From Paralvinella palmiformis (Eukaryota > Annelida > Polychaeta > Terebellida > Alvinellidae): 64,000 nt of DNA. The stretch spans positions 25,001 to 89,000 of the forward strand of contig JAODUP010000556.1 in the NCBI GenBank assembly GCA_025642065.1, given 5' to 3'. The notes below the pieces were generated by a model. It did not search any database and had not been told where the DNA came from. It saw nothing but the letters and a program-made list of their open reading frames with translations. Of the stretch, positions 40,360 through 51,180 are shown in pieces (the first letter of the stretch is position 1; each line of letters starts with the position of its first letter). A program made the position numbers and the translations under genes.

Positions 40360-41725
40360 TTGTTTATAAAGTTGTTATTATTGCAATATATTTTAGCTCA
40401 TTGTAAAGTACTCGGCTCACAGATTCCAGAACTGTTAATTGGCCAAGTTGTTGAGAAGTTATAGTACTTTAAACACCCCAAATTACAGGGGTAAGTCACT
40501 AATGCTATTAGATGGGAACAGTGAATCCAAAACTGCGATTATTACATAGATTTTCACAAACCAGCAAGAGGAAAATAGGTTGTAACTTTAAAAGAAGGGA
40601 GTTATTCACCTACAAATTTGATGTTTAATATTCTACGGCAACTAAGGATGTTTTTTTAATAATGACCTTGACCCATAATGGGAAAAGGTCATTGTCAGGA
40701 CCAAAATGTTAAAAACTTATTGGTATTGAAATATGGCAAATAACATATCAAATTGAAGGAAATTATATATAGATAGTGAATCTACAAGAATATAATGATT
40801 ATCTTATCTTACTAAAGGGATATTACATGTGGTGTGTTCTATTCCAAGACATAAAACAGTTAAAATTCACTCTGATGAATGGATTATATGTGAAAAAGTC
40901 CAAATACGAATATTATTTCAGATACAGAGTGAATACATTTGACTACAGACTTGGTTATTAGGTCTACATTACATAAGAATTAAGATATATTAAATATTTA
41001 TTAAAAATAACAGTTAATGATGACTCAAAATCTCCTATTAAAATCTCTCTAAACTTAAGTTTATTATCTACATAATCTTTTTCTTCTTCCAATACTTCCC
41101 AATAACTAGTAATGAAAGCAGTGCATTTCAGTTATTGTATTTTTAAATGACTGATCACTAACTAGTGATGTTTCATCTGATTGTGATAAAAGCATGCTGC
41201 ATAAGATACTGTGATGTTTTTAATACTTTCTTTAAGGGAAGACACACTTGACAAGTTAACATGCACTTCATTTATATGTTGCCCCATCAGGAGATGTTGC
41301 ATCCCAACTTAAGCTCAGATTACCATTTTAACCACTGCTTCTCCTACCTGAATGTCAGCCAACACATCTTATATACCATTTGACTACAGGTACTCTGACC
41401 AGGAACGAAATCAAAGCCTACTTCAGTATGATCATTTAACATGGGATTCATCACCACTCTTAATAATGCTATATATAGGTACTTTGGTAAGAGTATTACA
41501 CTTGGATTTAATATCTTTAAGTCTTAAATGAAGATATCTGTTCCTTCTAAGCAACCATTTAACTAAAGCAATATTAGTAACCAACTAAGATTTTGTTTTT
41601 GAAAACAGTACCCACAATGAAAAACCAAGGTTTTATCATTATAGTGCTCTCCATAGATAGCAGCTAGTTTATGTACATCATTCTTTGTAGTCATCTTGAA
41701 ACTTTTAAATATAAAATAAAGCACA
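40360..41725. other. AT-rich stretch, no gene called
   Basis: Contains a 61-codon plus-strand frame (40776-40961) rich in Tyr/Lys without splice or family support. Nothing else recognised. Confidence 0.4.
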
Positions 41726-41727
41726 AA

Positions 41728-41945
41728 ATATCAAACAAAGACAGTAATAATTTATACACAGAGGATCAAAGAAGAAACACAATTAAGTTACCAAAAATTG
41801 CATATAATTCCTTCAACAAAGTATGAAAACAGTTAATATGATATATGCAATCCATATATATATATATATATATATCATAATAATAACATAAAAATGAAAA
41901 AGCACAGTAATCAAACAAATAAACAGGAAAGGGACTGAGAAATAT
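41728..41945. repeat. Direct repeat pair, copy 1
   Basis: AAAGACAGTAATAATTTATA, CAGAGGATCAAAGAAGAAAC and the following sequence, through a TA run at 41856-41877, to AGGAAAGGGAC. It matches 42862-43045 in the same orientation with about 10% differences. An interspersed repeat or a local duplication. Confidence 0.8.
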
Positions 41946-42861
41946 ATAAATTGAAAAACCTAGTATCAAAATAAATTAATAAAAAAACAAACACATCCCA
42001 CTTACCCGTCACTCCTATTTATTTTTCATTTGGTTATGTGGTTTAATGTAAAACTGTATACATTTTCAATCTATAAAATATAGTGCGAGAGAGCACTCAG
42101 TGTTCTTCGAACTCTCCTGTATATAACAATGAATGATAATTGCCTCTTTGTGCTAATTATATTTTATTAACAGTACAAGCATCTCATCATACCATATTAA
42201 ATAATTATTTTACACTTCTATTGACATGTCGTATGTTAATATTAACTAAAATGTAATACCAAGAAGCTATAATACAAATTAGTCACCATTTCATGTCTAA
42301 GAATCTTAAGTTAGTAAAATATCAAATTATAATTCAATGCTTGGTTCGAGATTTTATCGGATTTTAGACTTCTGTATGATTTATTGAAACTCAAACCTTT
42401 TATTTAGGTCCTTTTCCATATGCTTTTATTTAATTCTCTCTATATAACTTAAGGTACGTATTTTCCATTTCACTTCATACGTGGTTGGAAATATTTAAAT
42501 CATTGATCAAATATAATCATGTATAAAGGTTGCTTTGATTCTAACATCTGTCCGACATCTGGCCAGGTACAAGTTACAAGTTTTCCAGAACATTTCATCG
42601 GCTGCCACTTAGCAATAAAATTTTGTTTCTTCTTCGCTTCGTATTCCTATTGCGACATATACCGTCCCTTTGTAGTTTTCTTTTCTGGAATTATGAAGCT
42701 GAATTTCAACAACGACATCTTGAATAATTTCCGTGATTTGAGTAATTATTAAATCGTACAATGAAATAGCAACTGAGTCTCATTATGTAGCCGAAAGGTT
42801 ATTGGCATCAGCGCAGTAAAATATGCTAAGAACTCGGTGCCAGAAAAATATTTCTTCATCT
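41946..42861. other. AT-rich sequence between the repeat pair
   Basis: A 77-codon plus-strand frame at 42519-42752 (ICPTSGQVQVTSFPEHF) has no supporting signal. Nothing recognised. Confidence 0.4.
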
Positions 42862-43045
42862 CACAAAGACAGTAATAATTCATATACAGAGGATCAAGGA
42901 AGAAACACAATTAATTTACCAAAAACTGCATATAATTCCTTCAGCAAAGTATGAAAACTGTTAATATGGAACCCATATTTATATCATAATATTAACATAA
43001 AATCGGAAAAAAACACAGTGATCAAACAAAAGGAAAGGGACATAA
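42862..43045. repeat. Direct repeat pair, copy 2
   Basis: AAAGACAGTAATAATTCATA through GGAAAGGGAC. Like copy 1, but the TA run is replaced by short unique sequence. Confidence 0.8.
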
Positions 43046-43084
43046 ATCCACCATATAAACACGACCATGTGCTTTTGTTTACTG

Positions 43085-43640
43085 TAAACAAAGACAACTG
43101 GCCAATCAGGTTAGAGTATTTGAGTCACGTGACCATCATAATACAAATGGGTGTTTACCAGCCAATACCAAATGGTTACAGTTTTTAGCATTATTTCAGA
43201 TCTGGAAACGATGGGCTGATAAATATTTGTCGTTTATCATGACTTATTTTCTGCTGAAAATCGGTCCAAAATCCAGCCTACAACCGGAAATAGTACTTTT
43301 AAGCGACCGTTGATGAGGTATCGGCGCGGGTGTTTTAAATTATGATGCTTTTTTACACCGCGAAGAGCTCCAAAACAGTTCGAAATCATTCCACGGAAAA
43401 CGTATTTTCGATCGTTCTTAGTCACTAAGAAACACAGAAAACGGCGGACAATCAAGCCTGTGGTTTTACTTGTACGATTACGTAATTTGGTTGTCCCTGA
43501 CAGGCGGACAAGCGTTAATGCCGAACCCTGAAGTTACTTAAAGTGAGTTATTATGTTGTGTCTCTGTAATGAACTACAGGCGGACGATATTTGGAGACAG
43601 CCTAAAACCATATAAAATACCTAATTGTAGTACCTACGGT
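43085..43640. repeat. Probable dispersed element of unknown class
   Basis: Higher GC and complexity than its flanks, with a minus-strand 72-codon frame (43455-43237) and CACGTGACCATCATAATAC at the left. I suspect a mid-copy repeat because of its composition and sharp borders, but no second copy is in the window. Confidence 0.35.
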
Positions 43641-43857
43641 TTAGGAATGGCCAATGGCTTTGGGGGTTTTGTTGTGCTTCGTGGACAATGAAATAACAAG
43701 TACAATATGAAACCATGCCATTTCGTTCATACTCAGTCAGAACACAATGTACATTGGTCTTCAGACTTAATTATTATATTCATCATAAGTACCCACGTAG
43801 TTTCTAAGAGTTTTGTCTCGGCATTCCCTGTTTAAAAGTTCTAGTTAATTAAACGAT

Positions 43858-44013
43858 TAGCAACAATACAGTTAGTTCACGATAGACAATAATACAGTTA
43901 GTTCGTGATCGAAGGTAACACAGATAGTTCATTCATACAGTTAATTCATGATAGGTAGTAATATAGTTATTACGTGATCAATAGTAATACAGTTAGTTCG
44001 TGATAGGCAATAA
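43858..44013. repeat. About 26-bp minisatellite, 6 copies
   Basis: CAATACAGTTAGTTCACGAT, TAATACAGTTAGTTCGTGAT and variants. Confidence 0.85.
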
Positions 44014-44049
44014 CAAATTTCTTTGGCATAAATAATAATACGATTATCA

Positions 44050-44135
44050 CTAACTTCACTCCCAAACATACTTGAGTATCTGATCTAAGTTCCAACTTTT
44101 AGGTGAATTATTGTCTAATAATAGTAATTATCATT
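44050..44135 (-). pseudogene. Small methyltransferase-like fragment
   Basis: GAGTATCTGATCTAAGTTCC and the following AACTTTTAGGTGAATTATTG match the block coding for ILDNYPQKSWRFNQILG in the adjacent pseudogene (GAGTATCTGATTAAATCTCC, AACTTTTCTGTGGATAGTTG). Only about 80 bp remain, next to the larger copy. Confidence 0.6.
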
Positions 44136-44182
44136 TATTAAAAAAATCTGAAATAGTTTTTTTCAGCGTGTCAATTTCCCCA

Positions 44183-44853
44183 CTACATGCATCTGGTTAG
44201 ATATTTACCAACCGAGAAACCAAAGTCTGATGGCTTCGCGTCAACATGACAGCGAAATATCTCACTAATTTCGCCATTGCGTTTAGTCCACTCCCATACA
44301 TCACCGAGTATCTGATTAAATCTCCAACTTTTCTGTGGATAGTTGTCTAGAATAACAATACTGTCATTGTTAGCCATCTTCTTAAAGTTCAACAAATCAG
44401 CTTTACATATACCAGTAGTATGTCCACCATCAATGATAATTATATCACACAATACCTCAGGATGTTGACGGTGAAAAATCCTGTCTCACATATTGTCTTT
44501 ACAGATGAATGCGAGGCCAGTTCTAGATAAGCTTTGAAGGGTACAGTTATTTGTCCAGTGTAGCCTTCTCCTGGATCCTTTTTCTTCATAGTGTTCTGGA
44601 ACGTACTCACATGTCCTTGATAATCCTTAGAGAAAGATGACGGAAGTTCAGAATTACCGTTAAATAACTGACTGCAAGTCAGGATACTGTTAGGCACAAA
44701 CCAGAAACGTTTGTCCCAATTAATGACAGCTTTTGAATTCTTCTGAAATGTTTTATCAGGAAGAGTTTTCCTCACACAAGTTGTTGGCCTTGTGATCCAT
44801 ACACATACTAAAACTAGAACAGCGATACCGACTGCATAATATACAACCTTCAT
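44183..44853 (-). pseudogene. SAM-dependent methyltransferase-like protein with N-terminal membrane anchor, deleted centre
   Basis: Minus strand, intronless. From ATG 44853: a hydrophobic anchor (residues about 4-20, YYAVGIAVLVLVCVWITR), a luminal-type linker, then KAYLELASHSSVKTICETGF, the start of the class I methyltransferase fold (E-TGF before the SAM loop). At about 44455 the frame shifts. The second frame resumes with HPEVLCDIIIIDGGHTTG, KADLLNFKKMANNDSIVILD, NYPQKSWRFNQILGDVWEW and ends FGFSVGKYLTRC at 44183. The SAM-binding loop and next strand are missing between the halves (some tens of residues), so the copy is dead. I infer a type II membrane protein of the Methyltransf_24-like group; the substrate is unknown. 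Confidence 0.7.
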
Positions 44854-45245
44854 CTTGTTGTGGCGTTAATGGAGAAGTGGTTTCATCGACGAAAGGAAGT
44901 GATCCAGTGATACTCCAGGTCGACCTAACCAGCTTGCATTCCATCTGAAGAGGATTGCGCGCTTACCAAGAGGGGAGCATTCATTTTGTCAATGAAATAT
45001 GAAGTGTTTAAGACGAAGGGATGAGACCCAATGGAGATGTGTTGATCCACTGAAGCTACCAAATCGTATACGGTATGCTGTATCGTATACGGATGATACC
45101 CAATCAATGCCAAATGAGCCATATACTGTATTAGTATATATCATAGTATATGTCTATAGATATAATTTATATCAATGGTAAAATTTGACATATTGAGTCT
45201 ATGACTGTGGCACATAAAATATGTTTGTATCATGTATGCATAGGT

Positions 45246-45283
<38 letters not shown>

Positions 45284-45655
45284 GCATTATGTAAATATAT
45301 ATCAAATATATATTTTGTATTTCTTACTCTCTTTCTACTTTATGTCACAACATTCCACTACTTCAACGTGTTTGTAATTAATTAAATCCCAAAATATGTG
45401 TGTGTAACTATTGATTCATTGGAGTCAATTGACAAAGAAGATGATGCAATCGACCCAATCATGTATATATTTATATGTGTACATATAATCCAGATATATA
45501 GTCTATATTATATATATTTATTTGTGTGTATATAATGTACACATATATAATATTATATTATATCACAGTTAATTAATTATGAGATTGTAACCCAAACATT
45601 CATGTTCTTTTCTAAACAACTCACACTACCCTCAATACTTTTTATATCCTTTAGT
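44854..45655. other. Flank with (TA)n microsatellite
   Basis: AT-rich; a TA run at 45249-45277 and TATATGTGTACATATA-type sequence to 45570. Short frames near 44925-45181 have no support. Confidence 0.45.
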
Positions 45656-46709
45656 AATTATGTTATTGCTTGTTATTCATTTAGTACAATTAAAACAGAA
45701 TGATACTATTCTATCAGCCAACAGTCTTTATTCTAAAAGTTTCATTGCCAAATTAGAAATAAAAATAATTTTTAATGGAACAATAGCACTCAAATATATG
45801 CACAATACCATTATATACAACAATAATCAAACTAATAATAAAACTTTTATAACAATTAAAAATATACCTTCCTGGTATTATGTGGTCCACCTTTAATAAT
45901 AGCACATGCTGATAATTACAAATATTATTTTATGAACTAATACAATGCTATGTTATTTACCAATATTTATTATTGCACACACAAAAACAGAAATGCACAA
46001 GTTTCCTTAGATCTAGTACAATACACTGACATTGTTGTTCAGGGTTTTTCCTGGTACAATATACAGATTTGGAAAAATAACACAATTTGTAGTAGTTGTT
46101 ATACATCCTGGACCTGGGATATAATATGGAGTGGAGTAGCAAAAATACCTATTTACATGGCACATAGAATTAAGCCTCGGGATTGTTTTTCAAATTGGAT
46201 TAACCCTGGGAAACTTGTTTGTGTGCAGTTTTACATGTAGCATAGCATAGCTCATACAATGATTATTATGTAAACAGTTATACATAGCACATATAAGGCA
46301 CAGTCAATAAACAGTCTGACATAGTACATATTAAATACACAGTGTAAAATAGCATGTACAGTAAAATGTTCGACACAGCAGAACCAAGAAGCCTGGTAGC
46401 CCTGATGTCACCTTTTCTCCATAACTAAATGGCTGGTGCTTCTAGGCTATACCATTATGTGGCTTCCAGGCTAAAATCATTTGTTGGAAGCTCAAAGGGT
46501 ATCATGAGAAATTTGGTATTTTTTCCAACCAATAACAAATATTTTACTAAAAGGAATTCACAAATAAATGCGACTTCATGTGCTTACAAATATTTGAAAT
46601 TATGGCAAAAAATCAAGATCCTTTTGGTCTTACAAACATTCCTACTAGAACATTCTAAAGATGACAAGAAACCTTGTTAATTGTATAGATTAGTAACAAG
46701 GGTCAGTAG
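45656..46709. other. AT-rich, no gene called
   Basis: Plus-strand frames at 45660-45896, 45950-46240 and 46429-46680 are AT-driven. The right part may be the 3' UTR of the minus-strand exon ending at 46710. Confidence 0.4.
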
Positions 46710-46907
46710 CTACATGAATAAAACATTGTATCTGTCTACTTCACATGGAGGATGTAACAAATAGTCTGATAATGGCACACACAATGTACCATCTGTAGTA
46801 AGTGAAATGAAGAAATCTTTGAGCAAAAGAGACCGAGTTCTATCATCTCTTTGGTTGGCAGTTGTGCAGGTTATGTGAAAGGCAATGCTGCACTTGCAAT
46901 ATTCAAC
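46710..46907 (-). CDS. Candidate terminal exon of unknown Cys-containing protein
   Basis: Minus-strand exon after acceptor gatttctgtttcag|, 65 codons to a TAG at 46712-46710. The product starts VEYCKCSIAFHITCTTANQR, continues DDRTRSLLLKDFFISLTTDG and ends with a leucine/proline-rich tail (LCVPLSDYLLHPPCEV). Joined to the exon at 47291-47245 it makes a CxCC-(9)-CxC-(7)-C cluster that could bind zinc. The phase-0 join is clean (ATG|GTT). No family recognised; it may belong to a host gene or to the nearby THAP/YqaJ element. Two compatible exons with good acceptors are the evidence. Confidence 0.45.
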   Translation of the reverse strand, partial: VEYCKCSIAFHITCTTANQRDDRTRSLLLKDFFISLTTDGTLCVPLSDYLLHPPCEVDRYNVLFM

Positions 46908-46929
46908 CTGAAACAGAAATCAATTGACA

Positions 46930-47115
46930 TCTTAGTATGGTGTAATTAATTGATTGATTATTGTTTTACGTCTCCTTTCATTTGATATCTGGTCATACTG
47001 GCAACAAAAGAAGAAATCCGGAATCAGGAACAATCCGCAACTGTTGACAACAATAATAATAATATACAAAATTTATATAGCACCCTATATAACCTGTAAG
47101 AAGGTTACTCTAATG
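46930..47115. mobile_element. SINE-like or LINE-tail remnant
   Basis: ATTGATTGATTATTGTTTTA, CGTCTCCTTTC and, 100 bp on, ATAATATACAAAATTTATATAGCACCC. The last part resembles the TATATAGCGCC tail of the SINE at 9657-9979 in layout. It lies inside the intron of the two-exon candidate gene. Tentative. Confidence 0.35.
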
Positions 47116-47244
47116 TTGCAAGGTTACTCTAATGGTGCATGAAACATATGATGACAACATTATCTCTCATTATGTACAGAGCATATTAGACTTATTTGCC
47201 ACATAAAAGACATTATAAATCACAGAATAATATAGAATACAAAC

Positions 47245-47291
47245 CATGTTTTTGCCTCTCTCACAGCATTGGCAGTAGACAGGTGGTACTT
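47245..47291 (-). CDS. Candidate internal exon of unknown Cys-containing protein
   Basis: A 47-nt minus-strand exon with acceptor ttgttgtttcag| and donor ATG|GTTTGT. After two bases that complete an upstream codon it reads VPPVYCQCCERGKNM, then joins in phase 0 to VEYCKCS at 46907. The donor is weak (GTTTGT). The upstream exon, which must end one base into a codon, was not found. Confidence 0.4.
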
Positions 47292-47299
47292 CTGAAACA

Positions 47300-47600
47300 A
47301 CAACAAGCATTACAACATTTAATACCTTACAGTCCAAAATGTTACTTCTCCATAGTGAATTAATTATTTACCATAATCAATAGTATACTTCAAGACTTGA
47401 AATTATTTCTCGCCCTAAACAAGTTGAAATAAAAAGGGCAAGTAATTTAGTGAGATGTACCACTATTACCAGTCTGCTGGGTGAGTGAAAATAGTTGGTT
47501 AATTTGCTTCTACAATGTTTGTTTATAGTTTTCCTATCACTTTGTTGAGCTTGGCACCAAAATATCACCATCACATAATTCATAGAATGTCATGTATAGC
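47300..47600. other. No feature called
   Basis: A 68-codon minus-strand frame (47583-47377) has no splice support in the right phase. Confidence 0.35.
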
Positions 47601-47604
47601 AAAA

Positions 47605-48040
47605 ACAGATAACAAATGCCCAATGGGTCATCTTCCCTTCATCCCCGGTGTCATCTTCCCTTAATAACTACACAATGTAACACATGCCCACTGGGTCATT
47701 ATCCCTGCATCACTATATGAAGTAGCACATGCTCACTGGGTCCTTATCCATTCATCCCTACATTCCAACTGCGTCATCTTCCCTTAATAACCATAAAATG
47801 TAACACATGCCCATTAGTTCATCTGCCTTTCATCCCAACATCCCCAAGGGTCATCTTCCCTTAACTACTATATAAAGTAACACTGGGTCAGCTTCCCTTA
47901 ACTCTCTAATCATTATAAAAAAGTAACATATTCCCTTCTAGTCATAGACTTCTAATACATGCCAAGTGGGTCACCGTTTCTTCATCACGATACAAACTTA
48001 GTAAATCTAATAATACATCTCAAGTGGGTGAGTGGGAGTG
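47605..48040. repeat. Degenerate minisatellite with GCCCACTGGGTCAT motif
   Basis: AACACATGCCCACTGGGTCA and TCATCTTCCCTTAATAACTA recur at irregular 40-60 bp intervals, heavily diverged. Confidence 0.7.
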
Positions 48041-48247
48041 GAGGCCTGAACTGAAGTCAACATCAAACTTACCCAAAGTAATCACGTGATAACACCGTGA
48101 ATGATAAGAAACATGTGCTCCCTTTGTATACGGAAGTCCAGCTCATTGGGTCGACCCAATAAGCTTTGCGCCAGTTATGTCATCATCTTTTCGTCGATGA
48201 ATGTGCTTTTGGGTTAATGGGCTCAATATGAAGAAACGGAAACAAGT

Positions 48248-48325
48248 GAAGTCGCCCCACTGCAATCTTGCCCTGGTGATGTCGCCCCACTTATTGAGTG
48301 ATGTCGCCCCACTATTTGATGTGGA
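48248..48325. repeat. GATGTCGCCCCACT short repeat, 3 copies
   Basis: AAGTCGCCCCACTGCAATCT, GATGTCGCCCCACTTATTGA and GATGTCGCCCCACTATTTGA, spaced about 30-40 bp. Confidence 0.75.
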
Positions 48326-48548
48326 ATAATTGAAGATAAAGTAGTTATTAGTTGATTATTTAATAGAGAGATCCGTGGTTTGGGCTAAAAATTGCAATAT
48401 TACCCCTTTCCGGTGGCCATTACGGTAGGCTATCACTCGTTTCGCTGTTTGCCTAGAATAAGCAGTGTAGCAGAATCGTACGCATATTTTCAGTTATTTC
48501 ACTAGCAGCAGAACATAATATCACCCATCAGCATTATGGAAACATATT

Positions 48549-49412
48549 ATGATTTACTGGATAGAAGTTGTGAATGTTGAGTCTGCCACCAGGAAACAGG
48601 CAAGTTCCAAGCTATGGCACCAGTTCCGAACTGGGAGGATCACTGCATCCAAAATGAAAGCAGTTTGTGCTACGTCATGTGAAAATCCCTCAGTGGGAGA
48701 TACATTTGCTACCCAATTGAGGCGAAATTTTCTATGGCGGCAACCAGATGGGGATGCAACCATGAAAAGATTGCAAGAAAGGATTATGAGAAATATGCTC
48801 AATATCAACTTGCTAATATTAAGGTGGAAGACTGTGGGCTTTTCTTGTCGGTGGAACATCCTCACTTGGGTGCATCCCCAGATGGCATTGTTTCATGAGA
48901 CTATTGTGGACAGGGATATATGGAGATCAAGTGTCCATACTGCATGAAAGACGAGAACATTCGACAGGGAAAGAACGTTTAGAGAAAGTGGATGGTGTCC
49001 TCAAGTTAAACTTAAAGACTAACCATCTGTATTTCTACCAGGTTCAAACACAAATGTTAGTTTCAGGTATGGATTATTGTGAATTTATTGTCTGGACATA
49101 ACAAGATCTCTTTGTTCAGCGCATCACACCATGCACGGAAATGTGGCAATCGATAGAGCAGAAGTCAGCTGCTTTCTTCAAGACTGTGGTATTGCCAGAA
49201 CTTGTTGGCAAGCACTTCAGTAATCTAACAGTTATAGATAATGAACCAACACATAAGCAAAGATGCCGCAGAAACCTAAGCCTATGTCAACACAATCCAC
49301 CATCTCTGGATTAACCAATTTGACATCTTCAACTAAGAAAAAGAAAAGACCCATAAAGAAGACTTTTACATCTTCTACACCTTCCACAAGCAATGAACTC
49401 AGGTCTAAATGA
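48549..49412 (+). pseudogene. YqaJ-type PD-(D/E)XK nuclease of a DNA transposon
   Basis: Plus-strand YqaJ-family exonuclease, broken by frameshifts near 48720 and 48970 and by stops TGA (about 48897) and TAA (49099). Segments: ATRKQASSKLWHQFRTGRIT, ASKMKAVC; then WGCNHEKIARKDYEKYAQYQ, LGASPDGIVS (catalytic Asp), GYMEIKCP (catalytic E-x-K), HLYFYQVQTQMLVSGMDYCE, FFKTVVLPELVGKHFSN and a Lys/Ser/Thr-rich tail ending ELRSK at 49412. The active-site residues are all present although the frame is not. In eukaryotes such genes accompany THAP-domain transposases in ISL2EU-type elements. The THAP remnant on the opposite strand at 49918-49430 fits that. The ORF1-type DDE part is missing. Confidence 0.8.
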
Positions 49413-49429
49413 CTCATTGCTGCTTCCCT

Positions 49430-49569
49430 TTTCTTGACATTTTCTTTTCGGTAATGTAGGCGTCTGTGTCTGTCTGTAATGGGGTCAGCTGGCACATTCC
49501 TGTTGTGGCCCATACCTACTGATGGAACCCAGTCCGGTTTAGTATCTTCATACAAACTGGATGGCTTTC
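49430..49569 (-). pseudogene. THAP protein, second exon remnant
   Basis: Minus-strand exon after acceptor ttttttttgtag| at 49569: KPSSLYEDTKPDWVPSVGMG, HNRNVPADPITDRHRRLHYR, KENVKKREAA. The PDWVPSVGMGH block followed by a basic helix is typical of sequence after the THAP finger in transposon-encoded THAP proteins. It converges tail to tail with the YqaJ frame, which leaves no room for a DDE catalytic domain. Confidence 0.55.
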
Positions 49570-49585
49570 CTACAAAAAAATAAAA

Positions 49586-49591
<6 letters not shown>

Positions 49592-49626
<35 letters not shown>
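49592..49626. repeat. (TA)n microsatellite
   Basis: About 17 TA units, in the intron of the THAP remnant. Confidence 0.95.
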
Positions 49627-49628
<2 letters not shown>

Positions 49629-49779
49629 CTATTTATTTGTAAACAGGCTTAAAGGCAGGGCAGAGATATATTTATTATTGCAGGAATTATCTGAGGCTGA
49701 GCCGGGGAAAACGAGGCAGAAATAGATAGGTTTCTGCATTTGTAGTAAATTAAATTTTGTTTAATGGATGCTAACCAAA

Positions 49780-49918
49780 GACAAAGTCTTCTATGTTTAT
49801 CGGATTTCTCCGTTGTTATTTCATCTTGAGTTGTGATTATCCTAGGCAGTCTAAAAATCTTTTGTCCATCTCTACCAGACCGGATGTTACAATTAACGAC
49901 TCCACAGGTTGTCGGAAT
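49780..49918 (-). pseudogene. THAP zinc-finger, first exon remnant
   Basis: On the minus strand PTTCGVVNCNIRSGRDGQKI, FRLPRIITTQDEITTEKSDK, HRRLCLWLASIKQ. This is the N-terminal half of a C2CH THAP finger (C-x4-C, F-R-P, W---I). The expected initiator is ATT at 49918-49916 directly before Pro, and an in-frame stop lies eight codons upstream. The start codon therefore seems to have been lost by mutation. The C/H half of the finger is not recognisable. Confidence 0.65.
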
Positions 49919-50039
49919 TGTGTTTGATTCGATTCAGTACACGAAGACAAAAACCACTCTACTGCTAACGCGTTCTCTAGATAGATTGTTCGCCTACCAA
50001 TATGGCCGCCGGAATTGCATTCTGGGTATCGGATAAAAA

Positions 50040-50393
50040 CGCGGAACTCTCTATAGGCTATATATGTAGGAAATAACTATTTATATATATATACATTGGA
50101 TAAAAATTATGCATCACGTAACATATATATGCAGGAAATTGCCATTCACACGAAACTCTGAATCACAATTATACATCATTTAATAGAGATGTATGCTAAA
50201 TTGTCTTACCTCTCACAATGTTCATAACAACCGTAGGCCGTAAATATCTATAAAGACTGTATTGTGTCACTAGACACTTTTCAAGTATTTATGATTAAAC
50301 GGAATACTTTATATGTTATTAGAGATATTAACAATTAGTGGTACAAAGAAGATTGGTTTGTAGTCAAGTGTTATAGAGATTAATTATTTAACG

Positions 50394-50395
<2 letters not shown>
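50040..50395. other. No feature recognised
   Basis: AT-rich spacer. Confidence 0.4.

Positions 50396-50446
<51 letters not shown>
50396..50446. repeat. (TA)n microsatellite
   Basis: About 23 TA units, adjacent to the LINE 3' end. Confidence 0.95.
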
Positions 50447-50452
<6 letters not shown>

Positions 50453-50459
50453 AGAAAGG

Positions 50460-51180
50460 CGTTTATGCAATGATGATGATAATAATGTATATTTATAAAG
50501 CGCCAAAACCAGGTAACCCTTTTCTGAGGCGCTGTACAATAAAGAAAGAGATGTTTAACAAAATCACTAAATATAATGAGTACATTAACAATTAAAATAT
50601 TATTTGAATAGGAATGTTTTAACATGTTTTTTAAAACATTTAGTGACTTAGAATTTCTAATATGACTAGGTAACTTATTCCACAATATTGGCACAGCAAC
50701 ACTAAAAGCATTCAGTCCATAAGTTCACCAGATTATCTTAGTGTTCGAGTGTTAGCCTTAGGTGAGATCCAATTATTATCAATTTGAAGTTGAATGTCAC
50801 TAGAGTGTATGCTGAAATAGGATGAGGCTAATACAAGTAACTCGTTTTTGTTGTTGTTTAGTTGTAGTTTATTTGTGACCATCCAGGACTGTATGTCACT
50901 AATACAATTTTCTAGACTCTCAGTAACTTCTTGCCTCTGTTCCATGTCAGTGACATCATACGACACATATAGTTGAGTATCATCTGCATACATATGTATC
51001 TGTATTCCATATCTTTGTGCTATCCTGGACAAAGGCATAGTACAGATGATGAACAGTATCGGTCCCAGGACTGATCCCTGTGGCACCGCGAACAGCAAAC
51101 ACAGAACTTCAGATAAAGCCTCTTCAACAGATACACATCGAGTCCAAGCAGTGAGATACGAGCGACACCAGGCCAAAGGT
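50460..51180 (-). mobile_element. LINE fragment (third type) with 3' hairpin shared with SINE A
   Basis: Minus strand. 51176-50733 codes for RT motifs: FAVPQGSVLGPILFII, HMYADDTQLYVSY (catalytic YADD) and WMVTNKLQLNNNKNELLV. An internal deletion near 50725 joins this to SVAVPILWNKLPSHIRNSKS at the ORF2 C-terminus. The 3' end at 50535-50497 reads AGCGCCTCAGAAAAGGGTTA, CCTGGTTTTGGCGCT, a hairpin nearly identical to that at 9727-9692. A CAT/TTAT simple-repeat tail follows. The 5' part is missing. Confidence 0.87.

Noticed and set aside
48074..48147. Minus-strand first exon (MSWTSVYKGSTCFL) with GTAAGT donor upstream of the Cys-cluster exons
   Set aside because: It ends two bases into a codon, whereas the exon at 47291 needs one; joining them gives an early stop.
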